A stretch of DNA of 14,673 nt. It comes from CAYRWK01 sp964427965 (GTDB taxonomy: Bacteria; Patescibacteriota; WWE3; UBA101185; UBA10185). The notes below the pieces were generated by a model. That model did no database searches. It worked only from the letters and a program-made list of their open reading frames with translations, and was not told the DNA's origin. The stretch is from positions 1 through 14,673 of the forward strand of contig CAYRWK010000019.1 in NCBI GenBank assembly GCA_964427965.1, read 5' to 3'. The translations under genes and the position numbers were made by a program. The stretch's first letter is position 1, and each line of letters starts with the position of its first letter. Shown piece after piece: positions 1 to 6,163 of this stretch.

Positions 1-339
1 TACTCAAGGTATCCATAATTCATAAAGTGTATAGGATGTGTTGGACACCGCACACTATCCGTTTGACATAAATCCCCTTCCGCAATAGAATTTAACCTGC
101 AAGAATTTGATAAGAGCCTGCACGAACGTTTTTATGAGTTTTTATGAGAATGTATAAACAAAACCATTTGAATACCATTAACCTTTTAACCGCCTCGTTA
201 ATAGATGCGGGTATACGGTATTTGACGGCATAAACTCATAAACACATAAACTCTCTCTCTCAAATTCTTCAATTATATTTAAAAAATTAGTAATTATTGG
301 TTATTTACGCCTTTGTAACAATTGGCGGAAGGGAGTTTT
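1..339. other. non-coding leader region upstream of rny
   Basis: No convincing coding sequence is seen on either strand. An imperfect hairpin lies at 34-60 (GGATGTGT pairing with ACACTATCC with one bulge). A promoter is at 63-91. A perfect tandem 10-mer TTTTTATGAG occurs at 129-138 and 139-148. A run of three related octamers (ATAAACTC, ATAAACAC, ATAAACTC) covers 230-253. CTCATAAA at 235-242 is the exact complement of TTTATGAG inside both upstream 10-mers. AATACC (171-176) can also pair with GGTATT (217-222), and TTAAC (178-182) with GTTAA (197-201). If transcription starts from the promoter, most of this is a structured 5' leader of about 240 nt. Confidence 0.6.
63..91 (+). promoter_or_regulatory. 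sigma70-type promoter for rny
   Basis: The -35 hexamer TTGACA (63-68) matches consensus exactly. It is separated by 17 bp from a -10 hexamer TAGAAT (86-91). The start would be near 98, giving rny an untranslated leader of about 240 nt. This is the most consensus-like promoter in the window. Confidence 0.65.
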
Positions 340-1890
340 ATGTTAGAAAAGTTATTGGCATTGTTATTTGGAAAAACAAAGACAGTCACTAAGCTTGAGG
401 AACCGGTTCAACAAACTGTATCACCGCAAGCACCTGTTCAAGTTCAAGTACAACCTGCACCCGTTAGAGAAGGTCCTTCAGACAGAGAATTAATTTCAGA
501 GGCAACACTAAGAGCCAAAGAAATTGTTTTAGAAGCTAGGGATCAAGCTATAAGAATAAAATCAGACGCAGAAGTTAGTGTAAAAAAACTTCATGAAGAA
601 GTATTAAAGCTTGAAAAAGATCTAAACGTTCAAAAAGCACAGGCTGATGCTAAAGATAAAGAACTAGAAGATCGTACTAAAACTCTTAGAGTCGCTAAAG
701 AAGCTATAGATAAAAAACAGCTTGAAGCCGACGAGTTGTTTCAAAAACAAAAAGATCAACTGGAAAAAGTAGCCTCCCTAACAAAAGAAGAAGCTAAAAA
801 ATTGTTATTAGAACAGCTAAACAAAGAACTATCCGAAGAAAAAGGCAAAAGAATTAGACAGATTGAAGAAGATATCAAAAAAGATGCTGACAAGCTGGCC
901 CAAGAAATCTTGATTGATGCGATGAAGTACGGCGCAACCGACCTTGTGGTTGAACATACAACCTCTAAGGTTAAACTTCCTGATGACGATCTAAAAGGCA
1001 GAATAATAGGTAAAGAAGGAAGAAATATTCAAACCTTTGAAGAAATAACCGGCGTTGAGCTGGATTTAGACTCAGCCCCAGGAGAAGTCATTGTGTCTTC
1101 ATTTGATCCTGTTAGACGTGAGATTGCCAAGCTCTCGTTAGAAAGACTTATTGCAGACGGCAGAATTCAACCCGCCAAAATTGAAGAGATTGTTGAAAAA
1201 ACCAAAAAAGAGATTGAGCACGTGATGTTTAAAGAAGGCGATAATCTTTGCCATAGAGTTGGTGTATACAACCTTCCAAACGATCTTATCCAAATGCTTG
1301 GTAGATTTAAGTACAGATTCTCATACGGTCAAAACATGATTGAACACACTCTTGAGGAAACTCGTATCGGTGTGGCTATTGCAACAGAACTTAAAGTTGA
1401 TATAGAGACTGTTAAGCTTGGCTGTCTATTCCACGATATAGGTAAAATTGTTAACGATGAAGAAGGTACACACGTTCAGCTTGGCGTGGATTTGCTTAAA
1501 AAATATGGCATTTCAGAGAAAGTTATTAACTGCGTTGCTGAACACCACGAAGACAAGCCCGCAAGTTCAATTGAATCAGCTATTGTTGCCCTTGCAGACC
1601 ATATCAGCGGTGCAAGACCCGGAGCAAGATCGGAAGATTACGGTTCATATGTTCAAAGGATGAAGGATTTGGAAGAAGCCGCCACCACTTTTGATGGTGT
1701 TGACAAGGCTTATGCCATTTCAGCCGGCCGAGAGGTTAGAGTGTTTGTAAAACCGGAAAGAGTTGATGACTCATCCGTAGCCTTGCTTGCACGCGAAATT
1801 GCGCGCAAAATAGAGCTTGAACAAACATATCCCGGCGTGGTAAAAGTAACAGTAATAAGAGAAACAAGAGTATCTGAGACAGCCAAATGA
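340..1890 (+). CDS. rny: ribonuclease Y without an obvious membrane anchor
   Basis: RNase Y is the endoribonuclease that starts mRNA decay in many bacteria. The 516-residue protein has a charged coiled coil (about 48-205), a KH RNA-binding domain (about 212-272, with IIGKEGRN at 222-229) and an HD hydrolase domain with H336, the HD pair H365-D366, EHHED at 401-405 and D420. ATG 340 is chosen because a strong Shine-Dalgarno (GGAAGGGAG, 327-335) precedes it; an in-frame TTG at 322 would sit upstream of and read through that site. RNase Y normally begins with a transmembrane helix. Here the first 45 residues are a short hydrophobic stretch (LLALLF, 5-10) followed by a polar, Pro/Gln/Val-rich segment, and an in-frame TAA at 316 excludes an upstream extension. 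Linkage to ymdB downstream, as in Bacillus, supports the call. Confidence 0.93.
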   Translation: MLEKLLALLFGKTKTVTKLEEPVQQTVSPQAPVQVQVQPAPVREGPSDRELISEATLRAKEIVLEARDQAIRIKSDAEVSVKKLHEEVLKLEKDLNVQKAQADAKDKELEDRTKTLRVAKEAIDKKQLEADELFQKQKDQLEKVASLTKEEAKKLLLEQLNKELSEEKGKRIRQIEEDIKKDADKLAQEILIDAMKYGATDLVVEHTTSKVKLPDDDLKGRIIGKEGRNIQTFEEITGVELDLDSAPGEVIVSSFDPVRREIAKLSLERLIADGRIQPAKIEEIVEKTKKEIEHVMFKEGDNLCHRVGVYNLPNDLIQMLGRFKYRFSYGQNMIEHTLEETRIGVAIATELKVDIETVKLGCLFHDIGKIVNDEEGTHVQLGVDLLKKYGISEKVINCVAEHHEDKPASSIESAIVALADHISGARPGARSEDYGSYVQRMKDLEEAATTFDGVDKAYAISAGREVRVFVKPERVDDSSVALLAREIARKIELEQTYPGVVKVTVIRETRVSETAK

Positions 1891-1919
1891 AGACTTCGTC
1901 TTCCTTCAGAGTTCTGAAG
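1889..1919 (+). other. two tandem small hairpins after rny
   Basis: GAAGAC (1889-1894), loop TTC, GTCTTC (1898-1903) overlaps the rny stop codon. It is immediately followed by CTTCAG (1904-1909), loop AGTT, CTGAAG (1914-1919). Both stems are perfect 6-bp inverted repeats. No T-run follows, so these are not typical terminators. They could affect mRNA stability or translation of the small ORF starting at 1942. The function is inference. Confidence 0.4.
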
Positions 1920-1941
1920 TAGCGGCCAGGATCGCTAACAT

Positions 1942-2097
1942 ATGTACTACCTGCTTGTATTTTGTTTAGCATTAATATTGTTTGTAATCTTATATAAGAT
2001 TCTTAAATCCTTGGTTAAAGGTATTATTAGCCTTATAACTATTGCAGTAGCCGTATATCTTGTGTATTTACTTTTGGGCTATTTGCATATTATCTAG
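1942..2097 (+). CDS. 51-residue two-helix membrane microprotein
   Basis: This small ORF lies in the gap between rny and the ymdB-like gene, on the same strand. It runs from ATG 1942 to TAG 2095-2097. The product begins MYYLLVFCLALILFVILYK, forming a first hydrophobic helix (about 3-18). A short loop holds K19, K22 and K26, and a second hydrophobic helix follows (about 28-49). The lysines between the helices suggest a hairpin with its loop in the cytoplasm. A weak AGGA (1928-1931) lies 10 nt before the ATG, within a small AGCG/CGCT stem. The stop is 12 nt before the next start, with the next gene's Shine-Dalgarno right after it, so all three genes are probably co-transcribed. I do not recognise the family. 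Serving as the membrane partner of the anchor-less RNase Y is only a position-based guess. Confidence 0.65.
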   Translation: MYYLLVFCLALILFVILYKILKSLVKGIISLITIAVAVYLVYLLLGYLHII

Positions 2098-2109
2098 AAG
2101 GGATAACTC

Positions 2110-2886
2110 ATGAGAATTCTATTTATTGGAGATGTTGTAGCAAAACCGGGAAGAGAGACGGTTAAAGAAGTATTACCCAAACTTAAAAAAGAAGAGAATA
2201 TTGATTTTGTTGTATTAAATGCAGAGAATTTAGCACATGGCAGAGGAGCAACAACTGAGACCATAAAAGAGATGAAAGCTTGCGGAGTTGATTTTTTTAC
2301 AGGAGGCGACCATTTATTCTGGCACAATGGTTTTGAGGATGAAATTGAAGGATTACCATTAATTAGACCGGCAAACTACCCAAACGGAGCACCGGGCAAC
2401 GGTTATGCTATTGTTACTCACGACGATCAAAAAATATTAATTATTAATCTTATGGGTAGATCTTCTTTTGGAGGACTATACCCGTTTCTGGATGATCCAT
2501 TTAGAAAAGCCGACGAGATATTGGCTATGACCCTAAGCGAAAAACCCGATGTCACGCTTATAGATTTTCACGCAGAAGCTACAAGTGAAAAGGTAGCTTT
2601 TGGTTTTTACCTTGACGGTAAGGTCACAGCAATTGTTGGTACTCATACACATATTCCAACCGCAGATGAAAGAACACTTCCAAACGGAACTATGTATATA
2701 ACAGACATTGGTATGACCGGTATTATAGATTCGGTGCTTGGAGTAAAAAAAGAAATCATTATTAATCAGTTTTTAACAGCTCGTAATCAGAAGTTTGAGT
2801 GGGAAGAATATGGTCAAAAAGCCTTTAGGAGTGTAATATTAGATACTAGAAGCAAAGCTATTCAGAGATTAGATAAAAATATCTAA
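2110..2886 (+). CDS. ymdB: YmdB-family metallophosphoesterase
   Basis: This is a homologue of Bacillus YmdB, a dimetal phosphodiesterase active on 2',3'-cyclic nucleotides. The 258-residue length fits the family (about 264). Visible signatures are GDVVAKPGR (7-15, D8), NAEN (37-40, E39 and N40), IDFHAEATSEK (151-161, H154), GTHTHIPTAD (177-186, H179 and H181) and YITDIGMTG (196-204). The metal-site GNH motif of the family reads GGDH here (65-68), so the usual Asn67 is Asp while His68 is kept. The start has a Shine-Dalgarno (AGAAGGGA, about 2097-2103) directly after the stop of the microprotein gene. Linkage to rny matches the arrangement in Bacillus and suggests a role in RNA turnover or signalling. 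The substrate cannot be read from sequence. Confidence 0.9.
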   Translation: MRILFIGDVVAKPGRETVKEVLPKLKKEENIDFVVLNAENLAHGRGATTETIKEMKACGVDFFTGGDHLFWHNGFEDEIEGLPLIRPANYPNGAPGNGYAIVTHDDQKILIINLMGRSSFGGLYPFLDDPFRKADEILAMTLSEKPDVTLIDFHAEATSEKVAFGFYLDGKVTAIVGTHTHIPTADERTLPNGTMYITDIGMTGIIDSVLGVKKEIIINQFLTARNQKFEWEEYGQKAFRSVILDTRSKAIQRLDKNI

Positions 2887-2927
2887 TTTGCCGCCAGGCA
2901 GAGTTTTGAAAGGGGGTGTTTTACGAA

Positions 2928-3200
2928 ATGACAAAAATAGACTTAATTAATGCTATCGCCGATACAGCCGGAATGACTAAAGTCGATGCTGGCAAAGCGT
3001 TAACTGCATTAGAAGAAGCGGTCATGGGCGCACTTAAGAAGGGTGAAAAAGTAACATGGACCGGATTTGGAACATTTGAAGTAAGAGCAAGAGCTGCAAG
3101 AATGGGAAGAAATCCTCAGACCGGAGCACCTCTTCATATTGCTGCAACCAAGACTCCCGCTTTTAAAGCTGGAAAGAGTTTGAAGGATATGGTCAAGTAA
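2928..3200 (+). CDS. hup: HU-family histone-like DNA-binding protein
   Basis: The 90-residue protein has the standard HU length. It shows the helical N-terminal dimerisation half (1-40), the GFGTFEVRARAAR strand region (47-58), the arm-tip motif RNPQTG (61-66) whose proline intercalates into DNA, and the C-terminal PAFKAGKSLKD segment (77-87). It acts as a homodimer that bends and compacts DNA. The chosen ATG at 2928 sits about 10 nt after a very strong Shine-Dalgarno (AAAGGGGGTG, about 2908-2917). An in-frame GTG at 2916 overlaps that site and is rejected. It follows ymdB by 41 nt and is closed by a terminator at 3229. The strong ribosome-binding site fits a highly expressed protein. HU versus IHF subtype is not distinguished beyond length and motif. 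Confidence 0.94.
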   Translation: MTKIDLINAIADTAGMTKVDAGKALTALEEAVMGALKKGEKVTWTGFGTFEVRARAARMGRNPQTGAPLHIAATKTPAFKAGKSLKDMVK

Positions 3201-3228
3201 TTGACTAGATTTAAAGCGCGCTTTTAGG

Positions 3229-3262
3229 GCGGTGGCTGACGAGCCGCCGCTCTCTTGTTTTC
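3229..3262 (+). terminator. intrinsic terminator after HU
   Basis: A 9-bp GC-rich stem GCGGTGGCT (3229-3237), loop GACG and AGCCGCCGC (3242-3250) contains one G-T wobble. The T-rich stretch TCTCTTGTTTT follows. It lies 28 nt after the HU stop and probably ends the rny-ymdB-HU unit. Confidence 0.8.
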
Positions 3263-3309
3263 CCACCTATGTAGTTTTAATAAAATGAAAATGTTTTTTA
3301 GGAAAGACA

Positions 3310-3341
3310 TGCCTGCGAAGGGGAAGCGGAATTCGCAGGCA
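3310..3341 (-). terminator. hairpin ending the minus-strand operon
   Basis: The perfect 10-bp inverted repeat TGCCTGCGAA / TTCGCAGGCA (3310-3319 and 3332-3341) has a 12-nt loop and lies 6 nt beyond the stop of the minus-strand gene ending at 3348. On the minus strand it is followed by TGTCTTTCC, which is only moderately T-rich, so it may be a weak terminator or a 3'-end stabiliser. Confidence 0.5.
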
Positions 3342-3347
3342 GAAAAA

Positions 3348-3698
3348 CTAGACTATATTATCACCCTTGTGTTTCTTTCGGATGATTTTTTTGACCACAA
3401 TTCCCCCACCAAGTAGACTCAATATCCCCTCAACAACTTTTTCCAAAGCCGAAACCAACGCTTGTGCAGCCGGAGTCAGACTTACCAACACTCCATTTCG
3501 TGTTTCCTCAAGAAGAAACACCCCGTTTTTTTCTATTTCAGAAAAAAAACCTATAGTCAACCCTCTGAAAGGCAAACAGAATTCACTGGCCATTAACATT
3601 CCCCCGCCGGTCCTGAAATCATATAGTACTTTCCCACCCAAAACCATTACAATTAAGATTACAATTACCTGCAATTTGTGACCTCTATTCAGTTTCAT
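3348..3698 (-). CDS. hypothetical membrane-anchored protein, 116 aa
   Basis: I do not recognise this family. A basic N-terminus (KLNRGHK) precedes a hydrophobic helix at about 9-22. A Gly-rich stretch (TGGGML, 30-35) follows, then a region of alternating polarity that could form a small beta domain (about 38-72). The C-terminal part has a second hydrophobic segment (about 82-104) and a highly basic tail (KKIIRKKHK, 103-111). The start is supported by a strong Shine-Dalgarno (AGGAGG) 5 nt before the ATG. The overlapping ORF on the other strand lacks such a site. It lies 71 nt downstream of the histidine kinase on the same strand, so it may be the last gene of that operon or have its own promoter. 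A hairpin follows the stop. Confidence 0.6.
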   Translation of the reverse strand: MKLNRGHKLQVIVILIVMVLGGKVLYDFRTGGGMLMASEFCLPFRGLTIGFFSEIEKNGVFLLEETRNGVLVSLTPAAQALVSALEKVVEGILSLLGGGIVVKKIIRKKHKGDNIV

Positions 3699-3769
3699 CT
3701 CAACCTCCTGCTTCCTTAGGGGAAATATAACAAAAAACGTGGTGGAATACTATAAGATATGATTAGTTG

Positions 3770-4942
3770 CTACTTAGACACAATAGTACAAACCTTAGAG
3801 TTAGGATTAGCTGCTTGCAACACAAACCAAAAAGTAGAACCTTTACCAACACCCTCAGAAGCAACACCTACTTGACCACCCATCTTTTCCACAAATATCT
3901 TAGAAATATATAACCCAAGCCCGGTACCACCCGATTCAGCAATGTTTGTATAGTTACTATCCAGCCTACCAAACTTACTAAATAACTTTGCCAAATTCTC
4001 AGATGAGATTCCCCTCCCGGTATCAACAATAGACACCTTCACCTTTTCCTCTCCAATATTTTCAATCTTTATAGTAATACCCCCTGTTTGTGTAAACTTA
4101 ACTGCATTACCCAAAAAGTTTAAAAACACTTCCCTTAACTTATTCTTATCTGCATAAACCTCAAATACCTTAGGCTGTACCTCGACCTTTAACCACAAAC
4201 CTTTCTCATCAGTTTTTATCTTAAACTCATCGTCAAGCTCACTCAAAAACTCAGGTAAAACCACCTTTTCCAACCTAAATAAAATCTTACCCGACTCTGC
4301 ACGGGATACATTTAAAATATCATTAATCAAACTTAGTAACCTTTCTGCCCCCTTAACCGCCTTTTCCAAGTAACCCTTTTGTTTGTCAGAAAGAATCCCT
4401 CCTTTTTCGGTATTTAACATCCAGAGATAGCTTTTTATAATAGTAATAGGGGTTCTAAGTTCATGGGAAGTAATGGAGATAAACTCATCCTTGGTCTTTT
4501 CCAACTGCTTTTCCTTTGTAATATCAGAAACTGTTACCAAACACTCTTTTACACTCTCGGAAGCCACAACAACCGAAGCTCTCACATTAACATAACGGTT
4601 TTTAGTTGGTGCCAATAGCACAACACCTTCTAAATTCTCTTTTTGAGGATCGCCCTGAAAACAAAAATCCGATGCCTTTATAACGGCACCGGCTTCAGTT
4701 TGTAGTTTAAACACCTCGTCAGCCTGTTTACCAATAGCGTCTTCTTTTTTTAGGTTTAATATTTCTTCAGCGGTATTGTTAAAAATAGTTATCTTAAAAT
4801 TAGCGTCAACAGCAAAAACAGCTTCCGAAACCTCGTACAAAAGGTGTTCAAACCTGCGTCTTTGCTCCAATAGCTCAACATTTTTAATATATAGCTGTTG
4901 AGCCAGTTCTTGAATTGGCGGACTTGGCAGTTGTTTATCCAT
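3770..4942 (-). CDS. soluble PAS-domain sensor histidine kinase
   Basis: This 390-residue histidine kinase has no transmembrane helix. A short N-terminal coiled coil (10-35) precedes a PAS domain (about 30-145, ending in the usual DIT junction at 140-142). The HisKA dimerisation domain carries the phospho-acceptor H160 in SHELRTP (159-165). The HATPase_c domain has N275 and N279 in the N box, DTGRG (307-311) in G1 and GGTGLGL (338-344) in G2, so all catalytic boxes look intact. No response regulator is seen in the window, so it is an orphan kinase or acts on a distant partner. Upstream on the same strand are a 101-residue unknown (50-nt gap) and an 8-helix membrane protein, suggesting that membrane sensing is supplied by a separate polypeptide. 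There is no clear Shine-Dalgarno before the ATG. Confidence 0.93.
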   Translation of the reverse strand: MDKQLPSPPIQELAQQLYIKNVELLEQRRRFEHLLYEVSEAVFAVDANFKITIFNNTAEEILNLKKEDAIGKQADEVFKLQTEAGAVIKASDFCFQGDPQKENLEGVVLLAPTKNRYVNVRASVVVASESVKECLVTVSDITKEKQLEKTKDEFISITSHELRTPITIIKSYLWMLNTEKGGILSDKQKGYLEKAVKGAERLLSLINDILNVSRAESGKILFRLEKVVLPEFLSELDDEFKIKTDEKGLWLKVEVQPKVFEVYADKNKLREVFLNFLGNAVKFTQTGGITIKIENIGEEKVKVSIVDTGRGISSENLAKLFSKFGRLDSNYTNIAESGGTGLGLYISKIFVEKMGGQVGVASEGVGKGSTFWFVLQAANPNSKVCTIVSK

Positions 4943-4992
4943 GGCAGTTTTTGTTAATTACTATTAAAGTTTACTACAAAAATGGATTATAA

Positions 4993-5298
4993 CTAAGATT
5001 TAAAGTTGATTTTAGATTTTAGCGACTCCGGTAACAGATCAGATGTACTGTCCTTGGGAAATTTTCGAATAACACTAATGCAAACATCAATTGAGGCTTT
5101 TCCAAATAAAAACCCATAGGTGTTAACAATTTTCTCTATCGCAACACCAGTACCAACATCCTCCACAATAATATCGTCTATCTTTTGAGATTTGAATTTA
5201 ACAACACCCGACTGAAACGCCATATCTCTAGCAAGTTTCTCGCCAATAATATTACTTTGCTCTTTAATTATCTCTCGAATTATATCGGCAGGAAGCAT
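4993..5298 (-). CDS. hypothetical 101-residue protein in sensor operon
   Basis: The family is not recognised. The protein is soluble. It has an N-terminal amphipathic helix (DIIREIIKEQSNIIGEKLAR, 5-24), a central segment (about 33-48), and a helical half with the pattern IEKIVNTYGFLFGKASIDVC (54-73) followed by ISVIRKFP. It ends in a polar tail. The gene starts only 3 nt after the stop of the 8-helix membrane protein, with AAGG about 8 nt before its ATG, so the two are surely co-transcribed. The kinase follows 50 nt later. Its size and place between a membrane protein and a soluble kinase would suit an adaptor or small sensory domain. That is inference; a detached domain of the kinase or the membrane protein is equally possible. 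Confidence 0.7.
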   Translation of the reverse strand: MLPADIIREIIKEQSNIIGEKLARDMAFQSGVVKFKSQKIDDIIVEDVGTGVAIEKIVNTYGFLFGKASIDVCISVIRKFPKDSTSDLLPESLKSKINFKS

Positions 5299-5301
5299 AA
5301 A

Positions 5302-6111
5302 TTAAACCTTTTTTAAATCTTTCTCGACACTTCCAAAATGCAAAAGACCAAATGCCATAAGAGAATAAGAGACTACAAACATAAGGTCACTCAAACCACC
5401 CGCATACCATATACCGGTGTTATTTTCATGTAAAAAAAGGCTATCTGCAAAATATTGAAATAAAAGGGCAAACAGGATAAATACCACCCTTTTTCTCATA
5501 ACCCCACCCAACACATCTTTAGTGAGGTAATAAGTCAACATTGCTAAAGACACAAACAAAGCCTGACCAATTGGATAAAAGTAAACTAAAACTATCTCAA
5601 TAAAAGGAAGCCCCGTGAGATCAGATCCCCTCAAAAATAAAAAGTAAGAGGCGATGAGTAAAACAAAAGGAACTATAATAGCTAAAAACTTATTTTTGTA
5701 ACTATTTAAGGAAACCTTAAAACCGGATGCGTTTGCAATATTCCAAATACCGGCAATATATAAAGGTATGCTAGATAAATAAAATATTTCCCCAAAGGAG
5801 GGGTAAGCGTTTTCTAAACCGTATACATAGAAAAGTACAGAATAACTTAACTGACCAAGAAATTGTGAAAGCAAACCTAGGGATAAAAATGAAATGGATC
5901 TGCCAACATAACTTTTTAAAAACCCCCATTTTAAAGATATAACTAAACCCGCCAAACCCCCAAGCCCGGCAATAACGCCATAAGAATCTGCAAAATAATT
6001 ATTTAAGGAACTGTCATGCGTTGGGACAAGAAAAAAGAGAAGCACCCACCAGATGAGATAAAAAATGCTAATTAATAAAGTAATGCCAAAAAAGAATGTT
6101 CTTTTACCCAT
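5302..6111 (-). CDS. 8-helix membrane protein, probable sensor domain
   Basis: This 269-residue integral membrane protein has about eight hydrophobic helices (roughly 6-29, 42-62, 70-97, 107-126, 142-160, 168-196, 207-226, 236-260). Helix 4 starts with PSFGEIFYLSSIPLYIAG (104-121), and the last helix contains SDLMFVVSYSLMAFGLL. This paired pattern of an acidic residue before an aromatic/Leu-Tyr-Pro helix is, from memory, like the multi-helix N-terminal sensor regions fused to GGDEF or histidine kinase modules in many bacteria. Here no output domain is attached and the protein ends soon after helix 8 (VEKDLKKV). The next two genes on the same strand encode a 101-residue unknown and a soluble PAS kinase. 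A receptor role is inferred from context. A transporter cannot be excluded. Confidence 0.7.
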   Translation of the reverse strand: MGKRTFFFGITLLISIFYLIWWVLLFFLVPTHDSSLNNYFADSYGVIAGLGGLAGLVISLKWGFLKSYVGRSISFLSLGLLSQFLGQLSYSVLFYVYGLENAYPSFGEIFYLSSIPLYIAGIWNIANASGFKVSLNSYKNKFLAIIVPFVLLIASYFLFLRGSDLTGLPFIEIVLVYFYPIGQALFVSLAMLTYYLTKDVLGGVMRKRVVFILFALLFQYFADSLFLHENNTGIWYAGGLSDLMFVVSYSLMAFGLLHFGSVEKDLKKV

Positions 6112-6128
6112 AAGTTATTGATAACTAT

Positions 6129-6156
6129 ATGATAGTATTTATCCAAAAGGTGTCAA
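6129..6156 (-). promoter_or_regulatory. promoter of the split sensor operon
   Basis: On the minus strand TTGACA (6156-6151) is followed after 16 bp by TATCAT (6134-6129). The predicted start would leave a leader of about 10 nt before ATG 6111, with no Shine-Dalgarno in it. The element lies in the 52-bp gap shared with the divergent gene at 6164. Confidence 0.55.
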
Positions 6157-6163
6157 TATTTAC

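Noticed and set aside
34..60. Hairpin as terminator of an upstream gene
   Set aside because: The stem is imperfect and no T-run follows. There is no visible gene end before it in the window.
250..263. CTCTCTCTCT run as a functional repeat
   Set aside because: It is a short simple-sequence stretch with no partner structure that I can support.
322..342. Upstream TTG start for rny
   Set aside because: It precedes a strong Shine-Dalgarno (327-335) that would then be coding. ATG 340 has correct spacing.
1448..1972. ORFs overlapping the 3' half of rny on either strand
   Set aside because: They are frame shadows of a well-supported HD-domain coding region.
2916..2930. GTG start for HU at 2916
   Set aside because: It overlaps the Shine-Dalgarno. 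ATG 2928 gives the standard 90-residue HU.
3009..3266. Minus-strand ORF opposite HU
   Set aside because: It is a shadow of HU that also runs through the terminator hairpin.
3367..3681. Plus-strand ORF of 104 codons
   Set aside because: It lies opposite the minus-strand gene at 3348-3698, which has an AGGAGG site. The plus product lacks a coherent domain pattern and a ribosome-binding site.
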